From IMG/VR virus record IMGVR_UViG_3300045918_000031, positions 1-30,839 of that record: a stretch of DNA of 30,839 nt, one strand, 5' to 3'. This document shows, piece by piece, positions 1 to 7,142 of this stretch; positions within the stretch are counted from its first letter, which is position 1, and each line of letters starts with the position of its first letter. Source of the DNA: a virus. Position numbers and translations under genes: made by a program. The notes below the pieces were generated by a model. That model saw only the letters and a list, made by a program, of their open reading frames with translations. It had not been told where the DNA came from and made no database searches.

Positions 1-1
1 T

Positions 2-97
2 TTAAAATCTGGATGTTTTCTAGTTGTAGGTAAAGATGGTATTAAAGCTGATACTTTTTATACATACTGTGATGGAGTGGTAGTTGAAGTTAAATAA
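2..97 (+). CDS. C-terminal end of an unidentified phage protein (5' truncated)
   Basis: An open frame enters from the left edge and ends at TAA (95-97). The 31 visible residues end in VVVEVK. I do not recognise the family. It is immediately followed by a promoter, so it is probably the last gene of the preceding transcription unit. Confidence 0.5.
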   Translation, partial: LKSGCFLVVGKDGIKADTFYTYCDGVVVEVK

Positions 98-100
98 TTG

Positions 101-128
101 TTGACTTATTTGTATGTTCATGTAGAAT
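101..128 (+). promoter_or_regulatory. sigma70-like promoter
   Basis: TTGACT (101-106), a 16-bp spacer and TAGAAT (123-128). Downstream is GCACACATTGA, a leader element shared with several other promoters in this window. It drives the gene at 161. Confidence 0.7.
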
Positions 129-160
129 GCACACATTGATTCAACATTTAGGAGAATAAA

Positions 161-415
161 ATGGCAAGAACAAATTTTAAAGATACAGAAGTTTCAATTT
201 GTGGTCTAACATTCTTATGTACTGGTTATGTTTATGCTGGACGACCAGCAACACATTGGGAACAAAAAGAAGATGTGGAGGTTGGAATGCTTGATATTAA
301 GGTAAAAGGCCAATCAGATGCAGATGCAGATTCTATCTTGTCCCATCTGTTAGTAAAAAACTACGATGGCTATGAGTTACTTGAGCAAGCATTTATTGAA
401 AATTGGAGTGATTAG
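161..415 (+). CDS. hypothetical phage protein, 84 aa
   Basis: A soluble-looking acidic protein with an aromatic/Gly segment (TGYVYAGRPATHWEQ) near residues 21-35 and a helical C-terminus. No transmembrane segment or catalytic motif is visible and I do not recognise the family. The start is fixed by AGGAG about 7 nt upstream of ATG, and the promoter at 101-128 lies just ahead. It is the first gene of a run of small accessory genes reaching to about 2090. Confidence 0.75.
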   Translation: MARTNFKDTEVSICGLTFLCTGYVYAGRPATHWEQKEDVEVGMLDIKVKGQSDADADSILSHLLVKNYDGYELLEQAFIENWSD

Positions 416-425
416 GGAGAATATC

Positions 426-572
426 ATGATTAATTTTGAAACTTGCTATAATAGGTCGCTTCGCTTGTGGGTTTGTATCGTGTTTATAGATAGCTGGATA
501 CATGGACATGCTGGATATGACGTTACAAAAGAAGGAGCAATCGTTGACTGCAAGTATCAAAATAATTTGTGA
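426..572 (+). CDS. small hypothetical protein, 48 aa
   Basis: The frame opens further upstream, but the ATG at 426 has a good SD (TAGGGAGA, overlapping the previous stop), so I place the start there. The product begins MINFETCYNRSL and has a short hydrophobic stretch (LWVCIVFI) that may be a weak membrane segment. Its last 29 bases overlap the next gene in another frame. Function unknown. Confidence 0.5.
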   Translation: MINFETCYNRSLRLWVCIVFIDSWIHGHAGYDVTKEGAIVDCKYQNNL

Positions 573-774
573 GACTTTAGCTGTATTAGGTGCTATAATA
601 GGTTCTAGCATAATTGCACTTAATCTTGGACATAATCAGTACGGATACGTTTCATTTATGATATCAGGAGCAGCACAGTTTTATTTGCTGAAAGATACAA
701 ATGTTAGTAAAACCATCTTGTTAATTAATGGATTTTACTTTACAATTAACATCGTTGGACTTTACAATTATTAG
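544..774 (+). CDS. small multi-pass membrane protein, TTG start
   Basis: The product (76 aa) has about three hydrophobic segments: around residues 8-24 (LAVLGAIIGSSIIALNL), 29-42, and 50-70 (TILLINGFYFTINIVGLY). The layout resembles small three-helix membrane proteins of the CBU_0592/PnuC-like type, but homology is only suspected. In-frame ATGs exist at 502, 508 and 517 without a convincing SD. TTG at 544 is preceded by a perfect AAGGAG (532-537) with 6-nt spacing, so I choose TTG. It overlaps the 3' end of the preceding small gene. Confidence 0.6.
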   Translation: MTASIKIICETLAVLGAIIGSSIIALNLGHNQYGYVSFMISGAAQFYLLKDTNVSKTILLINGFYFTINIVGLYNY

Positions 775-783
775 GAGATTATT

Positions 784-1167
784 ATGGGATTAGATATGTA
801 TGTTAACAGCATCTATAAAGATGCGTATGAAGGTGACGTTGACTTTCAAGTTGACAACAAATATAAGAACACAGAAGTTAAATATTGGAGAAAGCACAAT
901 GCACTCCACGGTTGGATGGAACAGTTGTATGTTAGCAGAGGTGGAAAAGAAGAATTTAACTGTGTTAATCTTAATTTGACACGAGAAGATATTTTTTCAC
1001 TAGAAAAGGCTGTATCTCTTCGACTACTACCAAAAACAGAAGGATTCTTTTTCGGACAAGATTCATCAATGGACGATGACACTCGTGATTATGATCTTAA
1101 ATTCATCGAAGAAGCATTTCAAGAATTAGCTGAAGGTAAAAAACTTTATTATTTTGCTTGGTACTAA
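784..1167 (+). CDS. conserved phage protein of the MGLDMY family
   Basis: A 127-aa protein starting MGLDMYVNSIY, with the later signatures VKYWRKHNALHGWME (residues 32-46) and LLPKTEGFFFGQD (80-92). These blocks, in this order, mark a hypothetical protein widespread in tailed phages. Its biochemical role is not known to me. AGGAG sits 8 nt before the ATG. It ends FAWY and is followed after 3 nt by the next gene. Confidence 0.8.
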   Translation: MGLDMYVNSIYKDAYEGDVDFQVDNKYKNTEVKYWRKHNALHGWMEQLYVSRGGKEEFNCVNLNLTREDIFSLEKAVSLRLLPKTEGFFFGQDSSMDDDTRDYDLKFIEEAFQELAEGKKLYYFAWY

Positions 1168-1170
1168 CTT

Positions 1171-1449
1171 ATGACCTTGCCAATTCATATTGTTACTTCA
1201 ACTGGACTAGAACATTATTCTATCTTATATAAACAAAAAGAAGCGTTTGAAAAGATGGGTGAACTTGATGCATTTATCGACAGATGTAAATCTGATTTTT
1301 ATATTCAGAATCGCTATCTTGAATATTTTATGGATGACATTCAACTTGGTGTAAAATATAAGTTAGATGAAGATGACGTTGAAGGTTTTGAAATATTTAA
1401 AATACAATCTGATATATGTTCTTGCTTAAAATACTTTGGTAGAGTATAA
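1171..1449 (+). CDS. hypothetical protein, 92 aa
   Basis: Acidic, probably mixed alpha/beta, with no recognisable motif. No SD precedes the ATG at 1171, but it lies only 3 nt after the preceding stop, so translational coupling is likely. An internal ATG at about 1255 is an alternative start. Confidence 0.5.
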   Translation: MTLPIHIVTSTGLEHYSILYKQKEAFEKMGELDAFIDRCKSDFYIQNRYLEYFMDDIQLGVKYKLDEDDVEGFEIFKIQSDICSCLKYFGRV

Positions 1450-1502
1450 TGTTGATCTGGGAAACAGATTTTAAATAAAATGTTAATATAAACGAGGTTG
1501 AT

Positions 1503-1934
1503 ATGATTGAAATTGGATTACTATTTGAAGAAGAAACGTTGTCATTGATTCCATTTCATCATGATGGACTGCCACCATTACCAAATCAAATATTTGTATA
1601 TGGATCTAATTTATCTGGTATACATGGTGCTGGTGCAGCAAGGGCAGCATTTGATTTTTATGGAGCTAAGTGGGGATATGGACTTTCTGGAGTAATTGGT
1701 AATTCATATGCTATACCTACAAAAGATGAACTTATTCAATCATTAACACTTAGTAAAATACGAGTGTATGTTGATGAATTTAAGAAATTTGCAAAAGATA
1801 ATCCAGATATTGAATTCTTTGTTACTAGAATTGGATGTGGATATGCTGGATATAAAGATGAAGATATTGCACCAATGTTTAAAGGTATTAGTGTTAATTG
1901 TGATATGCCACTCGACTGGAAACGATACTTATAG
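1503..1934 (+). CDS. macro-domain-like phage protein (A1S_2505 family)
   Basis: The 143-aa product contains QIFVYGSNLSGIHGAGAARA (about residues 29-48), GNSYAIPTKDE (66-76) and FFVTRIGCGYAGYKDEDIAP (105-124). These are the hallmarks of the phage-associated A1S_2505 family, which has a macro-like fold. The Gly-rich loops are where macro domains bind ADP-ribose-type ligands. Whether this member binds or hydrolyses such a ligand is not shown. GAGG precedes the start by 6-7 nt. Confidence 0.75.
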   Translation: MIEIGLLFEEETLSLIPFHHDGLPPLPNQIFVYGSNLSGIHGAGAARAAFDFYGAKWGYGLSGVIGNSYAIPTKDELIQSLTLSKIRVYVDEFKKFAKDNPDIEFFVTRIGCGYAGYKDEDIAPMFKGISVNCDMPLDWKRYL

Positions 1935-1942
1935 GAGACAGT

Positions 1943-2092
1943 ATGAAAGAGTTTGAAGAAAAGTATGCGAATAAATTAGCAGCAGCTATCGAATTTTTAG
2001 GGGATAAATGGGTACTTCATCCAGATTATAAGTTTGATCCTAAACATTCGCATCATGAACATATTCGTCAAGTAGTAAAAATTAAACTTTAA
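1943..2092 (+). CDS. small hypothetical protein, 49 aa
   Basis: Start ATG at 1943 with SD TAGGAG; stop TAA at 2090-2092. The N-terminal half is a Lys/Glu/Ala helix, and the C-terminal half is His- and Lys-rich (HSHHEHIRQ). It sits 8 nt after the macro-like gene and 12 nt before dsbA. Family not recognised. Confidence 0.65.
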   Translation: MKEFEEKYANKLAAAIEFLGDKWVLHPDYKFDPKHSHHEHIRQVVKIKL

Positions 2093-2104
2093 TAGGAGAA
2101 ATAA

Positions 2105-2371
2105 ATGTCAAAGCAAATCATTATCCCAACAAATCCAGCAGATGTTAAAACTATATTTGATGCTATCAAAGAAGGTGACAATTCAATGATTCGTATTGCA
2201 GCCGAAAAGGATCAAATAAAAGCTATTATTGATGATCTAGCTGAAAAGTTTCCAGATATCGGTAAGAAACACATACGAAAAATGATTAGCGTTTATCACA
2301 AACAAAATTTTCCTGTTATTACGACCGATTCTGAGGACTTTGCTGAGTTGTACGAAAGTGTTGTAAAATAA
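2105..2371 (+). CDS. dsbA: double-stranded DNA-binding protein, DsbA-like (T4 type)
   Basis: The 88-aa length matches T4 DsbA (89 aa). The second half shows the same pattern as T4: ...KKHIRKMISVYHKQNF... then DFAELYESVVK at the end (T4: NRLLALYHKDN... and VVELYDTVF). T4 DsbA binds dsDNA near late promoters and assists late transcription. In T4 it also lies next to rnh, as here (two genes away). SD TAGGAG precedes the ATG. The assignment rests on remembered sequence similarity plus position. Confidence 0.75.
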   Translation: MSKQIIIPTNPADVKTIFDAIKEGDNSMIRIAAEKDQIKAIIDDLAEKFPDIGKKHIRKMISVYHKQNFPVITTDSEDFAELYESVVK

Positions 2372-2388
2372 TCTTATTGTGTTATACT
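2361..2388 (+). promoter_or_regulatory. possible sigma70-like promoter inside the end of dsbA
   Basis: TTGTAA (2361-2366), 16-bp spacer, TATACT (2383-2388). The -35 overlaps the last codons of dsbA. It would drive the gene at 2417. It is weaker than the other promoters but has the same spacer. Confidence 0.5.
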
Positions 2389-2416
2389 AACAATATCAAT
2401 TCAACAGGAGATAATC

Positions 2417-3487
2417 GTGCAATCAACAAATCGTGAGACTAAATTAAATTCATACCCGGAGTTTTCTTTGATGGATTATCGTGGTTCGCTCCTGAAGAAT
2501 TTGATCCACTATAATATCGAAGTGGAGAATAAACAAAAAAAAGATTGGGCACTTTCATATTGGAAAGCAGAAGGTAAACCAACATCTTATTTTGGTTTTA
2601 TTAATGAGTCTCAGTTCTCAACGTTAGGTGCTGTTGTTCATATGATTAAGCATCGCAATATTGATCTTGATACTCCAGAACTGTCATATATTGATAAGAA
2701 GTATGCTGAATTTAGTAACATCGCAAAATCATATAAACCAGAGGTATCTGATGATACTCCGATTGAAAAGACTAAGGAAGAGCGTATTGCAGATGAGTTG
2801 TCTGTTCATATTGCAGAGTTTGAAGCTGGCATTGATATGTTTTTCTCAGGTAAAGTATTTGATGCAAAAGCATATCTGATTAAGAATATCGTAAAATCAT
2901 CAATTGCTAATAAAGTAGCAGATCATGTTAGAATATTTTTGAAGAAACTAAAATTAGACGCAATAAGTAAAGATGAACAAGTGATAGAAGGATATTCGCA
3001 TCTTACTAAGCGTCAAATGATGAAGTTAATTGAATATGTTACTGCTCTGATGAATTCATGTGAAGTTGCTAATGCAATAGTAAAATCTTCTAAGAAGCCA
3101 AAGACTCGTAAAGAGAAAGCACCATCAGAATTAGTTAAGTCTGTTAAATATTTGATAACAGACCAAATATCAAATATGAAGTCTGAGCATCCATCTAAAT
3201 TGATTAACATGGATGAGGTATGGCTTTACAACGCAAAGAATCGCAGAATATTTAAGATCATTGCATTGCCAGGAACAAGATTAACTGTTAAAGGTTCAAC
3301 TATAATTAATATCGACCAAGAAAAATCTGGTGGCAAGATTATTCGTAATCCAGAAGTTCAACTGAAAGGTATTCAAAGCATGACTTCTCAACCAATTAAT
3401 CGTATCTTCAAGGAAATAAAAGGAACACAAAGCAGAGCAACTGGACGCATGAGTGAAGAATTTCTTATCATCAAATGTTTTAACTGA
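2417..3487 (+). CDS. large conserved-looking phage protein of unknown function
   Basis: 356 aa, starting at GTG (2417) with AGGAG at 2406-2410 and a 6-nt spacer. The N-terminal part (about 15-85) is rich in aromatic and charged residues (SLMDYRGSLLKNLIHYN). Residues 110-215 look helical and Lys/Glu-rich. A very basic linker (SSKKPKTRKEK) lies near residue 225. The C-terminal third looks like beta strands with a basic surface (NRRIFKIIALPGTRLTVKG). It lies between dsbA and rnh, where T4 carries other replication or late-transcription factors, and the basic character suggests nucleic-acid binding. That is inference only; I do not recognise a named domain. Confidence 0.75.
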   Translation: MQSTNRETKLNSYPEFSLMDYRGSLLKNLIHYNIEVENKQKKDWALSYWKAEGKPTSYFGFINESQFSTLGAVVHMIKHRNIDLDTPELSYIDKKYAEFSNIAKSYKPEVSDDTPIEKTKEERIADELSVHIAEFEAGIDMFFSGKVFDAKAYLIKNIVKSSIANKVADHVRIFLKKLKLDAISKDEQVIEGYSHLTKRQMMKLIEYVTALMNSCEVANAIVKSSKKPKTRKEKAPSELVKSVKYLITDQISNMKSEHPSKLINMDEVWLYNAKNRRIFKIIALPGTRLTVKGSTIINIDQEKSGGKIIRNPEVQLKGIQSMTSQPINRIFKEIKGTQSRATGRMSEEFLIIKCFN

Positions 3488-3496
3488 GGAGGTAAT

Positions 3497-3781
3497 ATGG
3501 CAGCAACACAAAAACAAATTGATAGTTTAGCTAAAGCACGAGCAGCACGAAAATTTAATAAGGAGAATGTAGTGTCTACCTTGACTGAAACATATGATAC
3601 TCCTCAAATAAAATTTCCTCTTAATCAACTTAAGCAACCATTGATTCCAGCAGATGAGATTTGGCTTGATGCTCTGTTAGTTGTTATTCGCAATCGTGAA
3701 GTTAAAACTGTTCCAGAGGTTAAGCAATGTATCGCAGTCGCGGATGAAGTTCTTCGTTTACATCGTGAAAAATTCCAATGA
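3497..3781 (+). CDS. small helical hypothetical protein, 94 aa
   Basis: A basic N-terminal helix (SLAKARAARKFNKENV) is followed by a C-terminal helical domain (DEIWLDALLVVIRNREVKTV... ADEVLRLHREKF). The SD is strong (GAGGAGGT). Its TGA overlaps the ATG of rnh by 4 nt, so the two are translationally coupled. I considered the late co-activator gp33 because of the neighbourhood but see no convincing match. Confidence 0.7.
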   Translation: MAATQKQIDSLAKARAARKFNKENVVSTLTETYDTPQIKFPLNQLKQPLIPADEIWLDALLVVIRNREVKTVPEVKQCIAVADEVLRLHREKFQ

Positions 3782-4680
3782 GTACAGTCCTAGTTGATTT
3801 TAGTCAATTGGTCATTTCATCAGTTGTTGCTAACTCTAAAGATATGAGAGGCGATGATCCAGATGATATGAATAATTTCATAAAACATATCGCATTAACG
3901 AGTCTATTAAAATTGAAGTCTAAATTTAATGGTAAGCTAATCATATGTTGTGATTCTAAACATTATTGGAGAAAAGAAGTATTTCCATCATATAAAGGAC
4001 ATCGCAAACATCGCAGACAAGATAGTGATATCGACTTTAATGCCGTGTATAAATGTCTTGATGAAATGAAACAAGAATTACGAGATAATTTTCCATATAT
4101 GGTGCTAGAAGTTATTGGTGCTGAGGCTGATGATATCATAGGAACACTGGTCAAATATTATTCTGAAAACGAGTTTGATACTGTTGGATTAGTAGAAGAG
4201 CCAAAAGATATTGTGATTGGATCATCGGACGGAGACTTCAAACAGTTACATAAATATCTACATGTGACACAGTGGAATAATGCGAGACAAGAATTTGTTA
4301 CTTGTGATGATCCTAAAAAATATTTAATTGAGCATATTTGTTGTGGTGATACAAATGATAATATTCCATCAATTGTAAATGATTCAAGTTGGTCTGAGGC
4401 TAGAGCAAATAATATTTCAGTAAGAGCAAAACCATTTAAGCAATCCAGATTATTAGATTTTTATGGTCGCGGTATTGATGCTTGTCTAGATGAAAATGAA
4501 CAGATCAATTATCGTAGAAATGAACAATTGGTTGATCTGGATATGATTCCACAAAAGGTTACATCTAAGATTTTGTCTGCATATTTGAACTATGAATTCA
4601 CTGGTAGCAAGGCCAAGGTATTTAATTATCTTATGTCAAAACGCATGAAGCTTTTATTAGCTAGTGCAAATAACTTTTAA
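3778..4680 (+). CDS. rnh: RNase H / 5'-3' exonuclease, T4 Rnh-like (FEN-1 superfamily)
   Basis: Acidic metal-binding positions of the family are visible: VLVDFSQL (Asp7), CCDSKHYWRKEVFPSYKG (Asp59 and the basic YWRK region), GAEADDIIG (Glu116, Asp118, Asp119), GSSDGDFKQL (Asp151, Asp153) and GDTNDNIPS (Asp191, Asp194). Length 300 aa against about 305 in T4. The enzyme removes RNA primers and adjacent DNA from the 5' end of lagging-strand fragments and works with the ligase at 9313. Start ATG overlaps the preceding stop; no SD of its own is evident. Confidence 0.9.
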   Translation: MSTVLVDFSQLVISSVVANSKDMRGDDPDDMNNFIKHIALTSLLKLKSKFNGKLIICCDSKHYWRKEVFPSYKGHRKHRRQDSDIDFNAVYKCLDEMKQELRDNFPYMVLEVIGAEADDIIGTLVKYYSENEFDTVGLVEEPKDIVIGSSDGDFKQLHKYLHVTQWNNARQEFVTCDDPKKYLIEHICCGDTNDNIPSIVNDSSWSEARANNISVRAKPFKQSRLLDFYGRGIDACLDENEQINYRRNEQLVDLDMIPQKVTSKILSAYLNYEFTGSKAKVFNYLMSKRMKLLLASANNF

Positions 4681-4689
4681 GGAATTATC

Positions 4690-5136
4690 ATGAGTAAAGT
4701 AACACGGAAGATTCATTGCTTTGAACAGTTGGATGAGATTGCAGCAGAAAAGAACGTATTCAAACAGCAAGCATTGTTAAAAGAATATGGATCAAAACAT
4801 CCATTAGCTGCTATTCTGAGTTTGAATTTTAACTCAACTATTAAACTTGATCTACCAGAAGGTATGCCACCCATGGATCTAAAAGATATGGACGCACAAA
4901 CTCATCCAGATCTGATGGGTCTACTAGCTAGTGGTATTCATAGGTTACCACATTGCACGACTGCTAGTAATTTAACAAAGAATAAAAAAGAGACAATGTT
5001 TTATGAGATTCTAATTAACTGTCCACTCAAAGATGCTGAAATTCTTTGTTCAGCAAAAGATAAATCGTTAGCCGAATTGTATCCATCAATTACATCAGAA
5101 TTGGTTGCTAGTGTGTTTCCTCAGTATGTAAAATAA
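4690..5136 (+). CDS. DUF6433-like T4-type phage protein
   Basis: 148 aa. It contains EIAAEKNVFKQQALLKEYGSKHP-type N-terminal helices, then LSLNFNSTIKLDLPEGMPP (about residues 43-61) and a C-terminal segment AEILCSAKDKSLAELYPSIT. This matches the pattern I know from a conserved T4-type cyanophage/marine phage protein annotated DUF6433. The DNA ligase at 9313 begins with similar helices (LDELAATSSTNEKVAILQREKDNIVLKEVFSAAYNP, broken here between residues 20 and 21 as ...NEKV and AILQ...), so the two may share an N-terminal domain. Role unknown. Confidence 0.7.
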   Translation: MSKVTRKIHCFEQLDEIAAEKNVFKQQALLKEYGSKHPLAAILSLNFNSTIKLDLPEGMPPMDLKDMDAQTHPDLMGLLASGIHRLPHCTTASNLTKNKKETMFYEILINCPLKDAEILCSAKDKSLAELYPSITSELVASVFPQYVK

Positions 5137-5138
5137 GT

Positions 5139-5283
5139 ATGATTACTTTAGATGTGGTGTTATCTGATTTTATTGGATTTAGTTCATTTGTTGGTAATAA
5201 ATTGTTAAAAAAAACATTTAAAGTTTCATGGGTGGTCTTATAATCACACTGATGGAATTGAACATCACTTTAGTAAAGATTAA
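5139..5283 (+). pseudogene. 3' remnant of a decayed paralogue (first copy of a tandem array)
   Basis: Read with one shift at the run of eight A's near 5209-5216, this stretch matches the C-terminal third of the intact gene at 5789. It gives FVGNKLLKK, then after the shift HLKFHGWSYNHTDGIEHHFSKD, against FVHNKLLQKHMKNNGWVYSHSDNDEHHFTKD (intact copy, split here into FVHNKLLQKHMKNNGWVYSH and SDNDEHHFTKD). Its TAA (5281-5283) is separated from the next copy by a single T, exactly as at the second junction. The 5' two-thirds is missing. Confidence 0.7.
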
Positions 5284-5310
5284 TATGGGATTAGTTATCT
5301 TAAATGATGA
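5278..5310 (+). repeat. junction direct repeat of the tandem array (partner at 5782-5814)
   Basis: The 33-nt segments at 5278-5310 and 5782-5814 are nearly identical. Each spans the stop of one copy, the spacer T and the start of the next (core GATTAATATG, then GTTATCTTAAATGATGA). This shows the copies arose by unequal duplication in register. Confidence 0.85.
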
Positions 5311-5787
5311 GCGTGTTTTTATGACTTTTGGTTATTTTCTGTGACCATGAAGATTCAATTGAACCAAAAGTAACAGAGTATGGAACCGATGGTAAAAACA
5401 AATAATGGTTTACCATTGGTAAAGATTACTACACATTTATAACCCCATACACATGACCACCACGCAATCGTTAGATTAGGTCACGAAGATCATTCTTTAA
5501 CATTCGCTATACACAGAGGCGAGTTCACTAATGATATCTCTAAATATGATGTTAAAACTCAACGTAGTGGTGATGCTTTTACTGTGTTAGGTAAAGTATT
5601 ATACGTTGGGTTGCGCGGTGCATTTATATATGAAAAGAAGCATCTAATGATTAGAGGACAAATGCCAGAGTTAGAAACAGCATTCAAGTTATTTATACAA
5701 AATAAAAAGTTACAGTCACACATGAAAAATAACGGTTGGTCTTATACACATTCGACAAATAAAAGACATCGTTTCATTAAGGATTAA
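5285..5787 (+). pseudogene. decayed full-length paralogue of the gene at 5789
   Basis: Begins MGLVILNDERV like the intact neighbour (MSLVILNDERI). It then suffers a frameshift near 5340, an in-frame TAA just after YGTDGKNK (about 5401), and another frameshift at a run of four C's near 5443. From there to 5787 the frame is open and strongly similar to the intact copy (LTFAIHRGEF, SKYDVKTQRSGDAFTVLGKV, HLMIRGQMPEL, HMKNNGWSYTHS). The lesions are multiple, so a single sequencing error does not explain it. The C-terminal 67-aa frame could still be translated but has no SD. Confidence 0.85.
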
Positions 5788-5788
5788 T

Positions 5789-6292
5789 ATGAGTTTGGTT
5801 ATCTTAAATGATGAACGTATCATGTGTGGGTTCGCTACATTTTGTAAATTAGATGAGTCGATCAAACCAAGAGAAACAGACTATGGAACAGATGGTAAAA
5901 ATAAAGACTGGTCTAATTCAGCAGCAGGTTGGCATCATACTTTTATTAATCACAGACCAGATCATCATGTAGTTGTTGCATTAAACAAAAAAGAACATGA
6001 GTTAGCTTTCGCTGTTCATAGAGGAGAATTTACTCCAGATGCTTCTAAATATGATGTTAAAACTCAACGTAGTGGCGATGCTTTTACTGTTTTAGGTAAA
6101 GTTCTTCATGTTGGATTAGCTGGTGCTGATACACATAATATGAAACATCTAATGATTAGAGGACAAACTCCAGAGTTAAAAGAAGCGTATAAAACATTTG
6201 TCCATAATAAACTATTACAAAAGCATATGAAAAATAATGGCTGGGTATATTCTCATTCTGATAATGACGAGCATCATTTTACAAAGGATTAA
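5789..6292 (+). CDS. phage paralogue-family protein (ETxYGTDG family), intact copy
   Basis: 167 aa with blocks KPRETDYGTDGKN (about residues 26-38), DHHVVVALNKKEHELAFAVHRGEF, SKYDVKTQRSGD, HLMIRGQTPELKEAY and a His-rich C-terminus. No known catalytic motif is recognised. The start has AAGGA 5 nt upstream. It is the only intact member of a three-copy tandem array; a fourth member lies at 17855 between uvsX and the helicase gene. The CKLDES segment at residues 19-24 holds an L-x-E site of the kind T4 prohead protease cuts, but this is weak evidence for a virion protein. Confidence 0.75.
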   Translation: MSLVILNDERIMCGFATFCKLDESIKPRETDYGTDGKNKDWSNSAAGWHHTFINHRPDHHVVVALNKKEHELAFAVHRGEFTPDASKYDVKTQRSGDAFTVLGKVLHVGLAGADTHNMKHLMIRGQTPELKEAYKTFVHNKLLQKHMKNNGWVYSHSDNDEHHFTKD

Positions 6293-6296
6293 AATC

Positions 6297-6362
6297 ATGA
6301 CAACAGCAGCAGAAAGTCCACATTGGGTATTAGGTGCAATTTACAAGGCAGAAAGTAAATGA
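6297..6362 (+). CDS. possible 21-aa leader peptide upstream of dCMP deaminase
   Basis: A short frame starting MTTAAESPHWVLGAIYK whose TGA overlaps the deaminase ATG in the ATGA arrangement. AAGGA lies about 8 nt upstream. It could serve mainly to deliver ribosomes to the deaminase start, which has only a weak SD. No homologue is known to me. Confidence 0.4.
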   Translation: MTTAAESPHWVLGAIYKAESK

Positions 6363-6868
6363 AACAAAAGTGGTATAAGATGTATCTTGATATGGCAGAT
6401 ATAGCAGCAGAAGAATCTCATGCTATTAGATTGAAAGTTGGTGCTGTATTTGTTTCGCCAGAAGGTGTTATGAGTATTGGTATAAATGGTATGCCAGCAG
6501 GCGGTGATAATTTATGTGAAAATATTATCTACGCACATGGTGAGTGTGATTATCTTCCATATGACGGAATTAGTTCAGCATATCCATATCAGAATGCCAC
6601 CACCGGAGAAGTATATCGACTAGAAACTAAACCAGAAGTTAGTCATGCAGAAGAAAACTTATTTGGTAAAATGTTAAGACAAGGATTATCTTCAAAGAAT
6701 GGAATACTTTTTCTTACGCATCAACCATGTATCAATTGTGCCAAATTAATACGCAATGCCGGAATAATTGAAGTGATATATCGTAGAGAATATCGTGATA
6801 GATTGGGAGTAGATTATCTATTTAACAATGACGTAATATGCTTAAAGGAATATGATGCCACTATATGA
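6359..6868 (+). CDS. cd: dCMP deaminase
   Basis: 169 aa with the zinc site of the cytidine/deoxycytidylate deaminase fold: HAEEN (His96, catalytic Glu98) and PCINC (Cys124, Cys127). An insert of about 40 residues with Cys and His (CENIIYAHGECDYLPYDG) lies between strand 2 and the HAE helix, as in T4-type and ComEB-type dCMP deaminases, where it can hold a second zinc. It converts dCMP to dUMP for dTMP synthesis, skewing the nucleotide pool toward an AT-rich phage genome. Confidence 0.9.
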   Translation: MKQKWYKMYLDMADIAAEESHAIRLKVGAVFVSPEGVMSIGINGMPAGGDNLCENIIYAHGECDYLPYDGISSAYPYQNATTGEVYRLETKPEVSHAEENLFGKMLRQGLSSKNGILFLTHQPCINCAKLIRNAGIIEVIYRREYRDRLGVDYLFNNDVICLKEYDATI

Positions 6869-7142
6869 TTATTTTTGTTCTTCATGTAATTCAACATGGG
6901 ATGAATTTCATTCGATAGCGAACCGAAAGACTCCAGAAATACTTCCATGTCCTAAATGTAATCTTATAGGTACTAAACAAACAATTGTCCATACTGCATT
7001 GCCAATATCCCACGTATCAGAAAATTCAAATGCTCTAAAGAAATTAAACAACAGTAAATTCGCAGAGAAGATGAATATGATTCATCAAAATACTCCAGGA
7101 TCTCAAATGAATAAATCATCCACTGTGGTAAATGTAAAATGA
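6855..7142 (+). CDS. FmdB-type zinc-ribbon protein
   Basis: The N-terminus MPLYDYFCSSCNSTWDEFHS, followed by PCPKCNLIGTK, forms a CxxC...CxxC zinc ribbon typical of the FmdB family (consensus MPxYdYxCxxC). ATGs exist at 6852 and 6855; AGGA at 6846-6849 gives proper 5-nt spacing only to 6855, which also matches the family N-terminus. The C-terminal half is low complexity, Asn/Lys/Met-rich. It overlaps both neighbours (ATGA with the gene at 7139). Function in phages is unknown. Confidence 0.8.
   Translation: MPLYDYFCSSCNSTWDEFHSIANRKTPEILPCPKCNLIGTKQTIVHTALPISHVSENSNALKKLNNSKFAEKMNMIHQNTPGSQMNKSSTVVNVK

Noticed and set aside
1452-1481. TTGATC - 18 bp - TAAAAT as a promoter for the gene at 1503
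   Set aside because: Both hexamers are imperfect and the spacer differs from the 16 bp seen at nearly all other promoters here.
3497-3781. Assignment of the 94-aa protein as late co-activator gp33
   Set aside because: The position next to dsbA and rnh fits, but the sequence shows no recognisable gp33 pattern, including the hydrophobic clamp-binding C-terminus.
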